64,000 nt of DNA, taken from the NCBI GenBank assembly GCA_947470805.1, contig CANIVU010000025.1, forward strand, positions 1 to 64,000, read 5' to 3'. How positions within the stretch are numbered: the first letter of the stretch is position 1; every line of letters starts with the position of its first letter. This document shows positions 10,124 through 19,900 of the stretch, in pieces. Position numbers and translations under genes: made by a program. This stretch comes from Acidobacteriota bacterium. Lineage in GTDB: Bacteria > Acidobacteriota > Terriglobia > Bryobacterales > Bryobacteraceae. The notes under the pieces were generated by a model. That model saw only the letters and a list, made by a program, of their open reading frames with translations, made no database searches and was not told where the DNA came from.

Positions 10124-11596
10124 ATGTGGCTCCGGGCCGTTGCTCTCCTCTCTCTCTTAACCGCCTCTCTCCTCGCACAGGATCTGAAAATCAATCTGGG
10201 CCCCGCCGCGGGCTCCGTCATCCAACGCGATAGCGAAGGCCGCGCCGATCTCAAGATCGCCGGCTCCGCTCCGCGCACGTCCGCCAATAAATTCGTCGAA
10301 GCCCGCGTCGTCAACGACAAGGGCGAGCCCCTCGCCAGCCTCGACTGGAAAGCCCTCGAACGCGTCAAAAACAACGCCTGGTCCGGCACCCTGAAAGGCG
10401 TCCCGCAAGGCGGCCCCTACGCCATCGAAGTCCGCGTCGCCGGTTCCACCGCGCTCGATTCCGTCAAGGACTTCTTCGTCGGCGATCTCTGGCTCCTCGC
10501 CGGCCAGTCCAATATGGATGGCGTCGGCGATCTCGTCGATGTCGAACAGCCCGACCCGCGCGTCCGCTCCTTCGATCAGACCGACCGATGGGTCGTCGCC
10601 ACCGAACCCCTCACCCTCTTGGTCGCCGCTGCCGACCGCGTCCACTGGCGCAAGGACAAAGACGGCAACCCCAAGAAGCTCGAAGGCCAGGAACTCGAAG
10701 CCTACATCTCGACGCGCAAAAAGGGCGCCGGCCTCGGCCTACCCTTCGCCAAGCTCATGCTCCAGCGCACCGGCGTTCCCGTCGGCCTCATCCCCTGCTC
10801 CCACGGCGGCACGTCCATGGATCAGTGGAGCCCCGCGCTCAAGGACAAACAAGGCGACTCTCTCTACGGCGCCACCTACCGCCGCTTCCTCGCCGCCGGT
10901 GCCCGCATCCGCGGCGTCCTTTGGTATCAGGGCGAATCCGACGCCAACCCCAAGGTCATCGCTGCCTTCCCCGAAAAGTTTGAAAAACTGATCGCCGCCT
11001 TCCGTCAGGACTTCCTCCAGCCCGACCTGCCCTTCTACTACGTCCAAATCGGCCGCCACGTCAGCTACACCGATCAGGCCGAATGGAACATGGTCCAGGA
11101 AGCCCAGCGCAAACTCGAATCGCGCATCCCCAAAGTCGGAATGGTCCCCGCCGTCGATCTCGGCCTCGATGACGGCATCCACATCAGCACCCAGGATCAC
11201 AAACGCCTCGCCCTTCGCCTGGCCAATCTCATCACCCACGACATGCACCCGGAACTCGAAAAGTTCCGTCCGTATAAGCGCGGCCCGCGCCCCGCCAACG
11301 CCAAACTCGAAGGCACTGTCGTCCGCATTCTCTTCGCCGAAGTAAATGGGAAATTGGTCACCCAGGGCCGTCTCGGCGGCTTCTCCATCCACGCCGCCGA
11401 TGGCAAACCCATCCCCACCATCTTCCGCGCGCAAATCGATCCCCGCGATGGCAACTCCGTTCTCCTCTCCATCGGCGGCACCCTCCCCGCCGGCGCCACC
11501 GTGCATTACGCCGCCGGCCGCGACCCCTACGCCAACCTCAATGACGAACTCGACATGGGCGCCCCTGCCTTCGGTCCTCTCCCCATCGAACGGTAA
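10124..11596 (+). CDS. SGNH-type sialate O-acetylesterase-like carbohydrate esterase
   Basis: A 490-residue protein with a signal peptide (MWLRAVALLSLLTASLLAQ). SASA/DUF303 features are GQSNMDG with the likely nucleophile Ser129, the HGGTSMDQW region, WYQGESDAN in the oxyanion region, and D350-x-x-H353 (DGIH) completing the triad. The N-terminal about 115 residues are beta-rich and the C-terminal about 100 residues look like an Ig-like appendage. The predicted reaction is removal of O-acetyl groups from sialic acid or other acetylated glycans outside the cytoplasm. The start was chosen for the signal peptide; an in-frame ATG at 10094 is possible. The 3' end overlaps the next small frame. Confidence 0.85.
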   Translation: MWLRAVALLSLLTASLLAQDLKINLGPAAGSVIQRDSEGRADLKIAGSAPRTSANKFVEARVVNDKGEPLASLDWKALERVKNNAWSGTLKGVPQGGPYAIEVRVAGSTALDSVKDFFVGDLWLLAGQSNMDGVGDLVDVEQPDPRVRSFDQTDRWVVATEPLTLLVAAADRVHWRKDKDGNPKKLEGQELEAYISTRKKGAGLGLPFAKLMLQRTGVPVGLIPCSHGGTSMDQWSPALKDKQGDSLYGATYRRFLAAGARIRGVLWYQGESDANPKVIAAFPEKFEKLIAAFRQDFLQPDLPFYYVQIGRHVSYTDQAEWNMVQEAQRKLESRIPKVGMVPAVDLGLDDGIHISTQDHKRLALRLANLITHDMHPELEKFRPYKRGPRPANAKLEGTVVRILFAEVNGKLVTQGRLGGFSIHAADGKPIPTIFRAQIDPRDGNSVLLSIGGTLPAGATVHYAAGRDPYANLNDELDMGAPAFGPLPIER

Positions 11597-12029
11597 GCCC
11601 ATTCGTCTCGTCTGGAACGCCGCCCTCCGCGATGGCCCACGTCCGGCCATCGCGGGGGCGGATATTCGCAAACGCGAAATCCATCTCCACCCCAACCTCC
11701 GCCGCCAACCCGCCGAGCGCTCCCGAATCCTCACCCACGAACTCTTCCACTTCGTCTGGGTTCGTCTGGGCAACCCGCGTCGCGACGCCTGGAAGCAACT
11801 CCTCGAAGCCGAACTCGCAGCCCATGCCAAGGGCGAACTCGGCTGGTCCAGCCAATGGCGCAAAGGCGACCTGCCGAAACACTTCCCAAACTACGCCTGC
11901 GAAGCCTTCTGCGACACCGCCGCCTGGCTCTTCTCGTCTTGCCCGGAACACGAAGAATACACGCTCGCCGCCAAATGGCGCGCCCGGCGCCGCGCCTGGT
12001 TCCTCGCTAATCCGTCTTTCCACTTTTAG
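11541..12029 (+). CDS. Small HExxH protein, putative zinc metallopeptidase-like
   Basis: From about 11592 the frame encodes a coherent domain with THELFHFVW (an HExxH zincin motif) and, about 60 residues later, YACEAFCDTAAWLF, whose Glu could be a third zinc ligand as in gluzincins. The start is uncertain. The only upstream in-frame ATG nearby is 11541, which overlaps the SASA gene by 56 bp and gives 162 residues; the conserved part begins after the SASA stop, so a non-ATG start near 11600 is also possible. I see no signal peptide. The gene lies directly upstream of the PadR promoter. Activity is an inference from two motifs only. Confidence 0.5.
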   Translation: MTNSTWAPLPSVLSPSNGKPIRLVWNAALRDGPRPAIAGADIRKREIHLHPNLRRQPAERSRILTHELFHFVWVRLGNPRRDAWKQLLEAELAAHAKGELGWSSQWRKGDLPKHFPNYACEAFCDTAAWLFSSCPEHEEYTLAAKWRARRRAWFLANPSFHF

Positions 12030-12030
12030 C

Positions 12031-12059
12031 TTGTCAACTATATCGACCGTCGATATACT
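12031..12059 (+). promoter_or_regulatory. Promoter of the padR-ABC operon
   Basis: TTGTCA (12031-12036) and TATACT (12054-12059) are separated by exactly 17 bp, close to a sigma-70 consensus. The -10 ends 16 bases before the padR ATG, so the leader would be only about 10 bases. Confidence 0.7.
12039..12057. promoter_or_regulatory. Palindromic operator, probably for PadR
   Basis: TATATCGA-CCG-TCGATATA is a perfect inverted repeat with 8-bp arms. It fills the spacer and overlaps the -10 element of the padR promoter, so a bound regulator would block RNA polymerase. Negative autoregulation by the adjacent PadR protein is inferred from position and from the known habit of PadR regulators. Confidence 0.7.
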
Positions 12060-12075
12060 GATGACCGGCTGAGTC

Positions 12076-12417
12076 ATGCCTAAGCCGGAAGAGTTTCTCC
12101 CTCTCACTCCCACCGAGTTCCAGGTCCTGCTCGCGCTGGCCGAAGGCGAACGCCACGGCTACGCCCTGATGCAGGAAGTGCGCACGCAGACCAATGGCCA
12201 ACTCCGCCTAGGCCCCGGAACCCTCTACACCCTGCTCGACCGCCTCCTCACCAACGGCATCATCGAAGAATCCCCACGCCGCCCGGAACAAAATGAGGAC
12301 CAGCGGCGTCGATACTACCGTCTCAGCCGTCTCGGCAAAAAAGTGCTTGAAGCCGAAGCACAACGCCTGGAGGCCCTCATCCGCTCGGCCCGCCGGAGGT
12401 TATCGCAACATGCTTGA
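12076..12417 (+). CDS. PadR family transcriptional regulator
   Basis: A 113-residue protein with the PadR winged-helix signature: LTPTEFQVLLALAEGERHGYALMQEV, then LRLGPGTLYTLLDRLLTNGIIEE, then RRRYYRLSRLGKKVLEAEAQRLEAL. It lacks a long C-terminal extension, as in the short PadR-s2 group. It is the first gene of an operon with a permease-prefix protein, an ABC ATPase and an ABC permease, so it probably controls that exporter in response to a small molecule. A palindromic operator lies inside its promoter. Its stop overlaps the next gene by 8 bp. Confidence 0.92.
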   Translation: MPKPEEFLPLTPTEFQVLLALAEGERHGYALMQEVRTQTNGQLRLGPGTLYTLLDRLLTNGIIEESPRRPEQNEDQRRRYYRLSRLGKKVLEAEAQRLEALIRSARRRLSQHA

Positions 12418-12778
12418 CAGGCTCTTCCCGCTCCTCCTCCGGCTCTACCCCGAAGAGTTCCGCGCCCGCTTCGGCCCGCAAATCGAAGCCGATCTCTACC
12501 ACCCGGACACCAATAAAACCCGAGCCATCTTCGATATCCTCCGCAGTGGCCTCTACCACCGCGCCACCTCACCCGGGCTCTACATCGGGCTCACGTCCAT
12601 TCTCCTCGGCGGTGCCGTCGTAGCTCTTTCCAGTTCCCTCGCCCGCCAGCTCCCTCTCCGCTCCGGCAAAGAAGTCGAGCTCTACCTGCTCATGTTCCTT
12701 GCCGTTTTCCTGGTCGTGCTCAGCGTCCTCATACTCGCCATCCACTGGCTGCGAACATGCTCGAAGTCAAAAATCTAA
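12410..12778 (+). CDS. Small membrane protein with a permease-prefix motif
   Basis: A 122-residue protein with a strong ribosome site (GGAGGT at 12395-12400, 9 bases before ATG). The N-terminus LLRLYPEEFRARFGPQIEADL matches the 'permease prefix' motif that usually precedes ABC permeases encoded next to PadR in Acidobacteria. Two hydrophobic segments follow (about residues 55-78 and 89-113). Here the prefix is a free-standing protein instead of being fused to the permease. It overlaps padR by 8 bp and the ATPase gene by 22 bp. It is likely an accessory subunit of the exporter; the function is inferred from context. Confidence 0.65.
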   Translation: MLDRLFPLLLRLYPEEFRARFGPQIEADLYHPDTNKTRAIFDILRSGLYHRATSPGLYIGLTSILLGGAVVALSSSLARQLPLRSGKEVELYLLMFLAVFLVVLSVLILAIHWLRTCSKSKI

Positions 12779-13518
12779 CCAAGCGCTTCCGCGGCCTCAC
12801 CGCCGTCGATAACGTCAGCTTCCACATCCGCCCCGGCGAAATCCTCGGCTACCTCGGCCCCAACGGCTCCGGCAAAAGCACGACGGTCAAAATCATCACC
12901 GGCCTCCTCGAACCCAGCGAAGGCGAAGTCCTACTTCACGGCCGCACAATCGTCGACGACCCCATCGCCTTCAAGGCCCGCCTCGGCTACGTCCCCGAAG
13001 AACCCTATCTCTACACCCACCTGAGTGGCGCCGAATACCTCATCTTCGTCGCCCGCCTTCGGTCGATTCCCTATCAAACCGCCCTCACCCGCGCCGCCGA
13101 ACTCCTCCGCCTCTTCCAACTCCACGACGCCCGCAACAGCCCCATGGCGACCTATTCAAAAGGAATGCGCCAGCGCGTCCTCCTCGCCGCCGCCCTCCTC
13201 CACGATCCCGAACTCTTGATCCTCGACGAACCCTTCTCCGGCCTCGACGTCAACGCCGCCCTCCTCCTCCGCGGCCTCCTCGAAGTCTTCGCCGCCGAAG
13301 GCAAAATGATCCTCTTCAGTTCCCACGTCCTCGAAGTTGTAGAGAAAGTCTGCTCCCGTGTCGTCATCCTCTACAAAGGCAAGGTGGTCCTCCAGGACAC
13401 AATCGAAAACGTCAAGGCTGGGCTCACCCCCGATCTACAGCAGGTCTTCGCCCAGGTCACCAACCAGCAGGACTACGCCCCCGTCGCCCAGGCCATCCTC
13501 GCCGCCGTCCGCAAATGA
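12757..13518 (+). CDS. ABC transporter ATP-binding protein
   Basis: A 253-residue nucleotide-binding subunit. Walker A GPNGSGKST is at 34-42, the signature YSKGMRQ at 133-139 and Walker B LLILDEP at 153-159; the signature is of the KGM type found in ABC-2 exporters. The C-terminal tail (QQVFAQVTNQQDY) is typical of this subgroup. It pairs with the permease that follows through an ATGA overlap (13515-13518). Confidence 0.95.
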   Translation: MLEVKNLTKRFRGLTAVDNVSFHIRPGEILGYLGPNGSGKSTTVKIITGLLEPSEGEVLLHGRTIVDDPIAFKARLGYVPEEPYLYTHLSGAEYLIFVARLRSIPYQTALTRAAELLRLFQLHDARNSPMATYSKGMRQRVLLAAALLHDPELLILDEPFSGLDVNAALLLRGLLEVFAAEGKMILFSSHVLEVVEKVCSRVVILYKGKVVLQDTIENVKAGLTPDLQQVFAQVTNQQDYAPVAQAILAAVRK

Positions 13519-15182
13519 CGCCCCGCCAACTCCTCACCCGCTACAGCTTCCAGAGCCTCTTCCGCAGCGAAGCGTTCTCGGAAGCCGGCATTGACGGCTA
13601 CCGCGCCTGGATCATTTCCGTCGGCATAGCCCTCTTCTGTTTTCACCTTTATCTCGCCCGCTTCCTCGCCGTCAAATACGGCTACCTCGCCAGCCTGAAA
13701 AACTTCCAACGCTTCCAATCCGCAGTCGCTGCCGACGAACTTTTCTACCTCTCCGCCAGCTTCGTAATGATCACCCTCGTCGCCACGCTCCAATGGCAAT
13801 CCCTCTTCCCCGGCGAACGCGATTTCCAGGTCCTCTCCCCCCTCCCCATCCCCCGCGCCGACATCTTCCTCTCCCGGCTCACCGCCCTCGGGATGTTCCT
13901 GTCTATCTTCCTCGTCACCTTCAACCTGCCGCCCGCCCTCGCCTTCCCCGCCTTCCCCGCCTTCGCCGCCGGACCGTTTCCCATGGCGCCATTCGCCCAA
14001 CGCCTCGCCGCGCAACTCGTCAGCGGCCTAGGCGCCAGCCTCCACGCCTTCTTCTCCGTCCTCGCACTGCAAGGCCTCTGCCTCACGCTCCTCCCCCACC
14101 GCTGGCGTTCCGCGGCGTCTTTCCTCATCCAATCCGCCCTCCTCACGCTGACCATCGCCCTCATCCCCATCGTCTGGCACATCCCCGGCCTCAACCGCCT
14201 GCTCGACACCCGCGCCGCCTGGCTCACCTGGATCCCCAGCCTCTGGTGGACCGGCGTCTGCGAAGTGCTCCGCGGCAACCCCGACCCCTGGTTCCAACTC
14301 CTCGCCAACCGCGCCCTCACCGCCGGCGTCCTCTCCATTGCCATCGCCGCGGTGACCTACTTCCAGCTCTACCACCGCTTCTCCGATTTCGCCCGACCGC
14401 CGCGTCCCGTCTCGCCCGGCGCCAGCCCGCTCCAATGGCTCGCCCGCCGCGACGACAACGGCATGCTGGCATTTATCGTCTGGACGCTCACCCGCAGCGC
14501 CCAGCACCGGCTGATCCTCTCCGCCATCGCCGCCGTGGGCGCGTCACTGGCGCTCGATGGGTTCCTCAGCGGCTACATCCGCCAGTGGACCCGCGGCCGC
14601 GATGCCCAGGGTCTCTTCCAGGAAACCGCCCTCGCCCTCCCGCTGCTGCTCACCTTCAGCCTCACCGCCGCGCTGAGAATGAGCTTCCGGATCCCCCATG
14701 AGTGGCGAGCCCACTGGATCTTCCGCATCACCGAGAACGCCCCCACCCGCCCCGATCAATTGGAGGCAGCGGTAGCGGCCATGTACTGGATCGCCGTCCT
14801 CCCGGCGATGGGGATCGCCCTGCCATTCCAGCCCCTCGCTGCCCTTCCCCTGGTCCTCGGCTGCAACATCTGTCTGGTGGAGTTCACTATGCAGGAGTGG
14901 CAGCGACTGCCGTTCACAGCCACCTACGCCCCCAGCCACCGTCCGGCGGCCCTGAGTTTCGTCTTCTTCGTGGTGGCGTTCTCCTCTTACGGCTACGGCC
15001 TCGCCGCCATCATCCAACGGCTCATCAAGAGTCCCCTCCACTGGACCATCGCCGTAGCGGCCCTAACAGCAACAGCCATCCTCCTCCGCCGCAAACGCCG
15101 CAGCCACTGGGGCCACGAACCCTTCGCCTTCTCCGACGACGGCGACCCCACCGTCCAAGTCACCAACTTCGCGCCTGAGTAA
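13515..15182 (+). CDS. ABC transporter permease, polytopic
   Basis: A 555-residue integral membrane protein, translationally coupled to the ATPase by ATGA. There are many hydrophobic segments (for example about 30-52, 75-95, 115-140, 175-200, 210-230, 265-285, 325-345, 365-385, 420-450, 485-520). The N-terminal block 'RYSFQSLFRSEAFSEAG' is soluble. It forms the membrane domain of the PadR-controlled exporter. The substrate is unknown; PadR-linked ABC exporters are often drug or lipid exporters, but nothing here identifies the cargo. Confidence 0.85.
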   Translation: MTPRQLLTRYSFQSLFRSEAFSEAGIDGYRAWIISVGIALFCFHLYLARFLAVKYGYLASLKNFQRFQSAVAADELFYLSASFVMITLVATLQWQSLFPGERDFQVLSPLPIPRADIFLSRLTALGMFLSIFLVTFNLPPALAFPAFPAFAAGPFPMAPFAQRLAAQLVSGLGASLHAFFSVLALQGLCLTLLPHRWRSAASFLIQSALLTLTIALIPIVWHIPGLNRLLDTRAAWLTWIPSLWWTGVCEVLRGNPDPWFQLLANRALTAGVLSIAIAAVTYFQLYHRFSDFARPPRPVSPGASPLQWLARRDDNGMLAFIVWTLTRSAQHRLILSAIAAVGASLALDGFLSGYIRQWTRGRDAQGLFQETALALPLLLTFSLTAALRMSFRIPHEWRAHWIFRITENAPTRPDQLEAAVAAMYWIAVLPAMGIALPFQPLAALPLVLGCNICLVEFTMQEWQRLPFTATYAPSHRPAALSFVFFVVAFSSYGYGLAAIIQRLIKSPLHWTIAVAALTATAILLRRKRRSHWGHEPFAFSDDGDPTVQVTNFAPE

Positions 15183-15228
15183 CAGCCGCCTTGACTCCTG
15201 TCAACGATCAGGCCATGCTGTTGGCACC

Positions 15229-15993
15229 GTGAAACACGCAATCCTCCTGCTATGTGGCCTGTCAGTCTTCGCAATCACGCCGCCTCCAAACGCTGCGTTC
15301 TTCTCCCAGATCGTCGATGGCGGCTACTGGAAGTCGAAGATTATCCTTCGCAACACTACGACCACGAGCAAACGATTCCGGCTGGAGTTTCGGGACGCCG
15401 AAGGCCGCCAGTTGCCCTTTACCTTTACCGATGGCCGTAGCAATTGGTACATCGAAGATACCGTCTTCAGTCTCGGCACCTTCATTCTCGATACCCCGGG
15501 AATCGACTCGCTGACAAAGCAGGGCTGGGGCCGCATCAGCACGATCGACTGCGGCAGTTTCGATGGCGGGACAAACTGTGGTGCCGGCGTCTTTGGACTG
15601 ACCGGCACCTTGTTATTCCAACACACCACCCCTGGGCGCCCTCCCTTTGAAGCCACGGTACCGCTCGACAACAATGCCGAGTCATTCAGCATGCCTTTCG
15701 ACAACACGCAGGGCTACGTCACCTCCATCGCTGTGCTGAACCCATTCGCAACTACCGGCCAGCGCATTCGGTTAACCTTCCGCGACCTCAACGGCGGGGT
15801 CGTCGCACAAAGCTTCATTGACCTCGGCCCGCGCAAGCAGCAGGCTCTCGAAACCACCAAAATCAAGGAAGCAATCGATAAACGAGGCACTTTGACCATA
15901 TCGTCAGACAGCGGCTCGTCCATCGTCGTACTCGGCCTGCTTTTCAATCCTGCCGGTGCATTCTCCACAATGTTGCCATTCAGCGACAACTGA
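15229..15993 (+). CDS. Secreted beta-rich hypothetical protein
   Basis: A 254-residue protein beginning with GTG and a signal peptide (MKHAILLLCGLSVFAITPP). The start FFSQIVDGGYWKSKIILRNT resembles the N-terminal strand block of secreted acidobacterial domains that read 'FPQxADGGGWxTxLxLxN', which occur as Ig-like repeats. The rest alternates short strands (RFRLEFRDAEGR, RIRLTFRDLNGG), so two related half-domains seem likely. A weak promoter may be TTGACT (15191) with CATGCT (15214). Its stop directly abuts the stop of the convergent esterase. The function is unknown. Confidence 0.7.
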   Translation: MKHAILLLCGLSVFAITPPPNAAFFSQIVDGGYWKSKIILRNTTTTSKRFRLEFRDAEGRQLPFTFTDGRSNWYIEDTVFSLGTFILDTPGIDSLTKQGWGRISTIDCGSFDGGTNCGAGVFGLTGTLLFQHTTPGRPPFEATVPLDNNAESFSMPFDNTQGYVTSIAVLNPFATTGQRIRLTFRDLNGGVVAQSFIDLGPRKQQALETTKIKEAIDKRGTLTISSDSGSSIVVLGLLFNPAGAFSTMLPFSDN

Positions 15994-16893
15994 CTACTTA
16001 ATACGCTTAAACCCGCCCGCCTGAAACTGAAACCCGTGAACCCCGGCCCGGTCGTAGTATTGGGTCGTGTTGTGGCTCACGCCGAGCAAAATCTCGTACT
16101 CGTGCGCCACCCCGAGGTCCCGCAAATGCACGTGCAGCTTCTCCGAATCCGGGAACGAAACATCCTCCGTCCCAATCAGCAACCGGATCGCCAGATGGCC
16201 CAGGCGGTTGTAGTTCTTCTTCGCGAGTTCGAAGACGTCATCGTCCTCGGAATACCACTGCGCCAACTGCGACACCCACTTCCGCTGCTCCGGCGCAACT
16301 CCCAGATAATAATAGCCATCCAGCCGGATCCGCCCATAGGTCCCGGCGATCGCGAGAACACTACCGAACATTTCGGGGTACTTGAGAGCCAGTTTCAACG
16401 ACCCGTTCCCGCCCATCGACATGCCCTCGATGGCGCGCCCGAAGGGCGCGGCCGCGGTCCGGTAGCGCGCGTCGACGAGTGGGATTAACTCCCTTATTAT
16501 CATCGTCTCAGCGAGAATGTTCTGGGCCTTCCAGTCGCGGTACTCGCTGCGCTTGCCGCCGTTCGGGATCACCATAATCGTGGGCGGCATGAGGCCGGCG
16601 GTGATGGCTTTGTCGAGCATCACGGCCTGGGCCATGCCCTGCGATTCGTGCCCTCCGGCACCGTGCATCCAGTAAATCACCGGGAATCTTTTGTTTACGG
16701 CGGTGGCGTACTCCGCCGGGAGGTAGATATTGAAGCCCACATCGGTCTTCATCGCCGCGCTTTGAAAGACATGATGGGTCACTCCGCGCGGCGTTTCGGC
16801 CGGCGGATTGACCCACTTGATGTCAAAAACGAGCGGTTCTGGCTGCGAAAACAGTGCAAAAGTGCACAAAAAACCCGTCAAAAGTGCGCGCAT
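15994..16893 (-). CDS. Secreted alpha/beta-hydrolase esterase (feruloyl esterase D/esterase-D-like)
   Basis: A 299-residue protein with a signal peptide (MRALLTGFLCTFALFSQ); the ATG at 16893 was preferred to a GTG 18 bases upstream. YWMHGAGG at 74-81 is the oxyanion-loop HG motif, and GMSMGG (157-162) carries the nucleophile Ser159. GVSHNTTQYY near the C-terminus supplies the catalytic His. It belongs to the putative esterase family (PF00756). It follows the TonB receptor gene by 20 bp on the same strand, so cell-surface ester hydrolysis coupled to uptake is plausible. Oddly, base composition reverses in the middle of this gene: G outnumbers C on the + strand in the N-terminal half and C outnumbers G in the C-terminal half. 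Confidence 0.88.
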   Translation of the reverse strand: MRALLTGFLCTFALFSQPEPLVFDIKWVNPPAETPRGVTHHVFQSAAMKTDVGFNIYLPAEYATAVNKRFPVIYWMHGAGGHESQGMAQAVMLDKAITAGLMPPTIMVIPNGGKRSEYRDWKAQNILAETMIIRELIPLVDARYRTAAAPFGRAIEGMSMGGNGSLKLALKYPEMFGSVLAIAGTYGRIRLDGYYYLGVAPEQRKWVSQLAQWYSEDDDVFELAKKNYNRLGHLAIRLLIGTEDVSFPDSEKLHVHLRDLGVAHEYEILLGVSHNTTQYYDRAGVHGFQFQAGGFKRIK

Positions 16894-16913
16894 TGGACGA
16901 GTTTTACACACTT

Positions 16914-19900
16914 TTAGAACGTGAATCGGAGCGATGCCTGCATCCGGCGAGGATTCCGGGCGCCGATCACTTCACCAAAACGGGTGTTTACCTGGCGTCC
17001 CTGGGCGTCGAAACGGGCGGTCGAATCGACGTCAGAGAACTGGGTGTGGTTGAAGGCGTTGTACATCTCCCAGCGCAGTTGGAAGGTCCGCTTCTCGGAA
17101 CCGACGGGGAAGAGTTTGAAGAACGAGATGTCCCAGTTGCCGGTACCGGGTCGGCGGAAGACGTCCTTGGGCGCGTTGCCGACGTCGCCGCGCGCGGGGC
17201 GGGCGAAGACGTCGGTGTTGAAGAAGCGGGAGAAGGTCCGGTCGCCATAGTCCTGTTGGGCTTTGCCGGTGACGTTGATACGCGTGCCGTCGCCGCCGCC
17301 GCTGAGGTCCACCGCGTCCACGGTGCTGAAGCCGACGCCGGAGGGAAGGCCGCTGGCGAAGGTGGTGATGCCGGAGAGCTGCCAGCCGTCCATCAGGAAG
17401 CGGCCCGCTTTGTTGGGCATGATTTTGGCGCTGGCCTTGGGCAGATCCCAGTTGTAGTTCAGGATCAGCATGTGCGTCTGGTCGAAGCCGACGGCCTTGC
17501 CGTAGTTCCAGATGCGGATGGGGCGATACATGGCCACGCCATCGCCATCGCTATCGGCGTAGGTCATGGCTTTGGACCAGGTGTATGCCAAGCCGAGCGA
17601 GACGCCCTTGTTGAAGCGGCGGTTGGCGGTGGCTTGGAGCGAGTTGTAGTTCGACGTGCCGGCAAACTCGTTATAGGTGATACCGCCCCAGCCCGGGTAG
17701 GGCCGGAAGAAGTTGTCGTTCAACGGCGTCGATGGGTTCTGCGGATCCAGGTTCTGCGGCAGGAAGCGGGCGCCGTAGGGAACCGTGTTGATGTTGCGGC
17801 TCTGCTGCAGGTGGCGGCCGACGTTGCCGACGTAGGAGACGTTGACGACGGTGGCCCAACCCACATCCTGCTGAATGCCGAGGGTGAAGTTGTACATGGC
17901 CGGCGTGAGCGCCTTCCGTTCGAACGTCGATGTGCTGTTGGGGAAGAGGGTACCACTGGTACCGAGATAGGAATCCAGGTTGCCGTAGAAGATCTGCGGC
18001 GTCACCTGCGTGGGCGGGTTCTGGCTGAAGCCGCGGACGCCGGGAGCGACGGTATTGTGGAACGTGCCGAAGCCGCCACGGACGGCCGTCTTGCCATTGC
18101 CAAACGGATCGTAGGCGAAGCCGAAACGGACTTCGGGAAGGATGTGTTCCTGATCGCGGAGGCCGCGGGGATAGCTGGAATCGGTGGCGGCGACAGCCCC
18201 GTTAAACACGTCCCCCGATCCTGGCACGACGGCGCCGATGAAGACGGCCGGAAGGATAGTGCCGGTCTTGGGATCGACGGCGCGGCGGCCCTGGGCGGTA
18301 CCGATCGGCAGATAAAGCGTGGGCACTTTCTTCGAATCGAAGCGGGCCGGATCCCAGGCCGAGGCCTGCTGGCGGGCGTGGTACCACTGGTTGTACCAAA
18401 CGAAGCGCATGCCGTAATCGAGCGTCAGCTTGCGGCTCACTTTCCAGGTGTCCTGTGCGAAGAAGGCGGTGGTGGTTTTGCGGCCTTCATTGCTGGGGCG
18501 CGACTGGCTTTCGGTGTAGTTGGTGAAGTAGCCGAGCAGGGCATTGGAGTAGGCGTAGTTGGTGTCAACGGGGTTGTTGACGTCGCGGCCGAAGTTGAAG
18601 TTGCCGCCGTAGTTGCCCTGTTCCCCTTCGTAGTTGCGGGTTCGTTCGTAGAAGTAGCCGCCCTTCAGGATGTGGCTGCCCATGGTGTAGGTCAGATTGT
18701 CGCTGAAGTTGAATACGGTGTCCGCGCCGCGGAGCGGGAAGCGGCCGTCATAGCTGACGCCGGCCGCGTTGGGCACGCCGCCGAAGGAGGTTTGCGGAAT
18801 GATGCCGAGGGCGTTGTTGCCGGGGAAGAACTGGCCGAGCGTGGACAGGCCGCGCGGGCCGCGCTGCATTTTCTTCAGTTCTTCGTCGCTTTCGGCCGGA
18901 CCTTTTTCAACGCCGTGACGCGCACCGCCGGTGAACTCGTTCACCAGACGGGGGGACAGGATCTTGGCATAGTTGAGCACGATGCCGTTGTCGGTATAGG
19001 TATAGTGCTGGCGGACGAGGCCCCAGTTGGAAGAGCCGGCGGCGACGGCGTAGCCGAGGCTATCGGCGTACCAGGTGGAGCCGCGCACGTTGATGGAATC
19101 GTTCTGCGTGGGCTTCAGGTCGATGCGGAAGAGGTGCTGATCGCGGGGCTGATCAATGGACTCCTGGAACTGGTAGTTGTAGTTGCCGCGAGTCAGGTTG
19201 CGGTCCAGCGTATTGGGCAGCGGGAAGATGTTCAGCATGGCCTGCCCGTTGCGGCTGATGCGGGAAGCGGGGACGATGTTGTTGGGGAAGTTGGCGTTGG
19301 CGAGCGGATCGCGAATGAGGATGCGGGCTCCGTTCTGATCGAGGGTTTGCGAGTAGTCACCGCGGCGCTCAAGGTCGGTGGGTGTCATCACCTGCCGGAC
19401 GGCTTGTGGATTCTTGACCCAGCTCTTTTCGAACGAGTAGAAGAAGAACACTTTGTCCTTGCTGTTCTTCCAGACCTTCTCGAGGGGGGCCGGGCCACCG
19501 AGGGTGGCGCCGATGGTGGAGTAGCGATAGATGGGGAGCGGAACGCCGGTGCGGTTGTTGAAGAAGTTGTTGGCGTTCCAGGTTTCGTGGCGTTTGTACC
19601 AGTAGGCTGAGCCGTGATACTGGAGGCCACCGGACTTGGTGACGATGTTGATGAACGAGGCGCCATTGCGGCCGTACTCGGCCTGATAGTTGTTGAGCAG
19701 CACCTTCACTTCGCCGATGGCGTCCATGTTGATGGGGCTGGAGAAGGTGTTGGGGCTGCCGAGATCGTTACCGGTGAGACCGTCGACCTGCAGGCTGTTC
19801 CAGTTGCTGCGCGCGCCGCCCATATTGGGTGTGCCGGTGCCAAAGCTGCCACCGAGGAATTCAGTGTCGACCGTCTGGGAGACGCCAGGGAGGATGCGGA

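Noticed and set aside
16400-16500. Origin of replication suggested by the skew switch
   Set aside because: No dnaA gene, DnaA-box cluster or AT-rich unwinding region was seen, and the skew returns within about 12-18 kb, which does not fit a chromosomal origin.
16854-19610. 918-codon open frame on the + strand
   Set aside because: It is antisense to the TonB receptor gene, whose signal peptide, regulatory domain, plug and terminal Phe are unmistakable. The + product is low-complexity Gly/Ala/Val/Glu, as expected of a shadow frame in GC-rich DNA.
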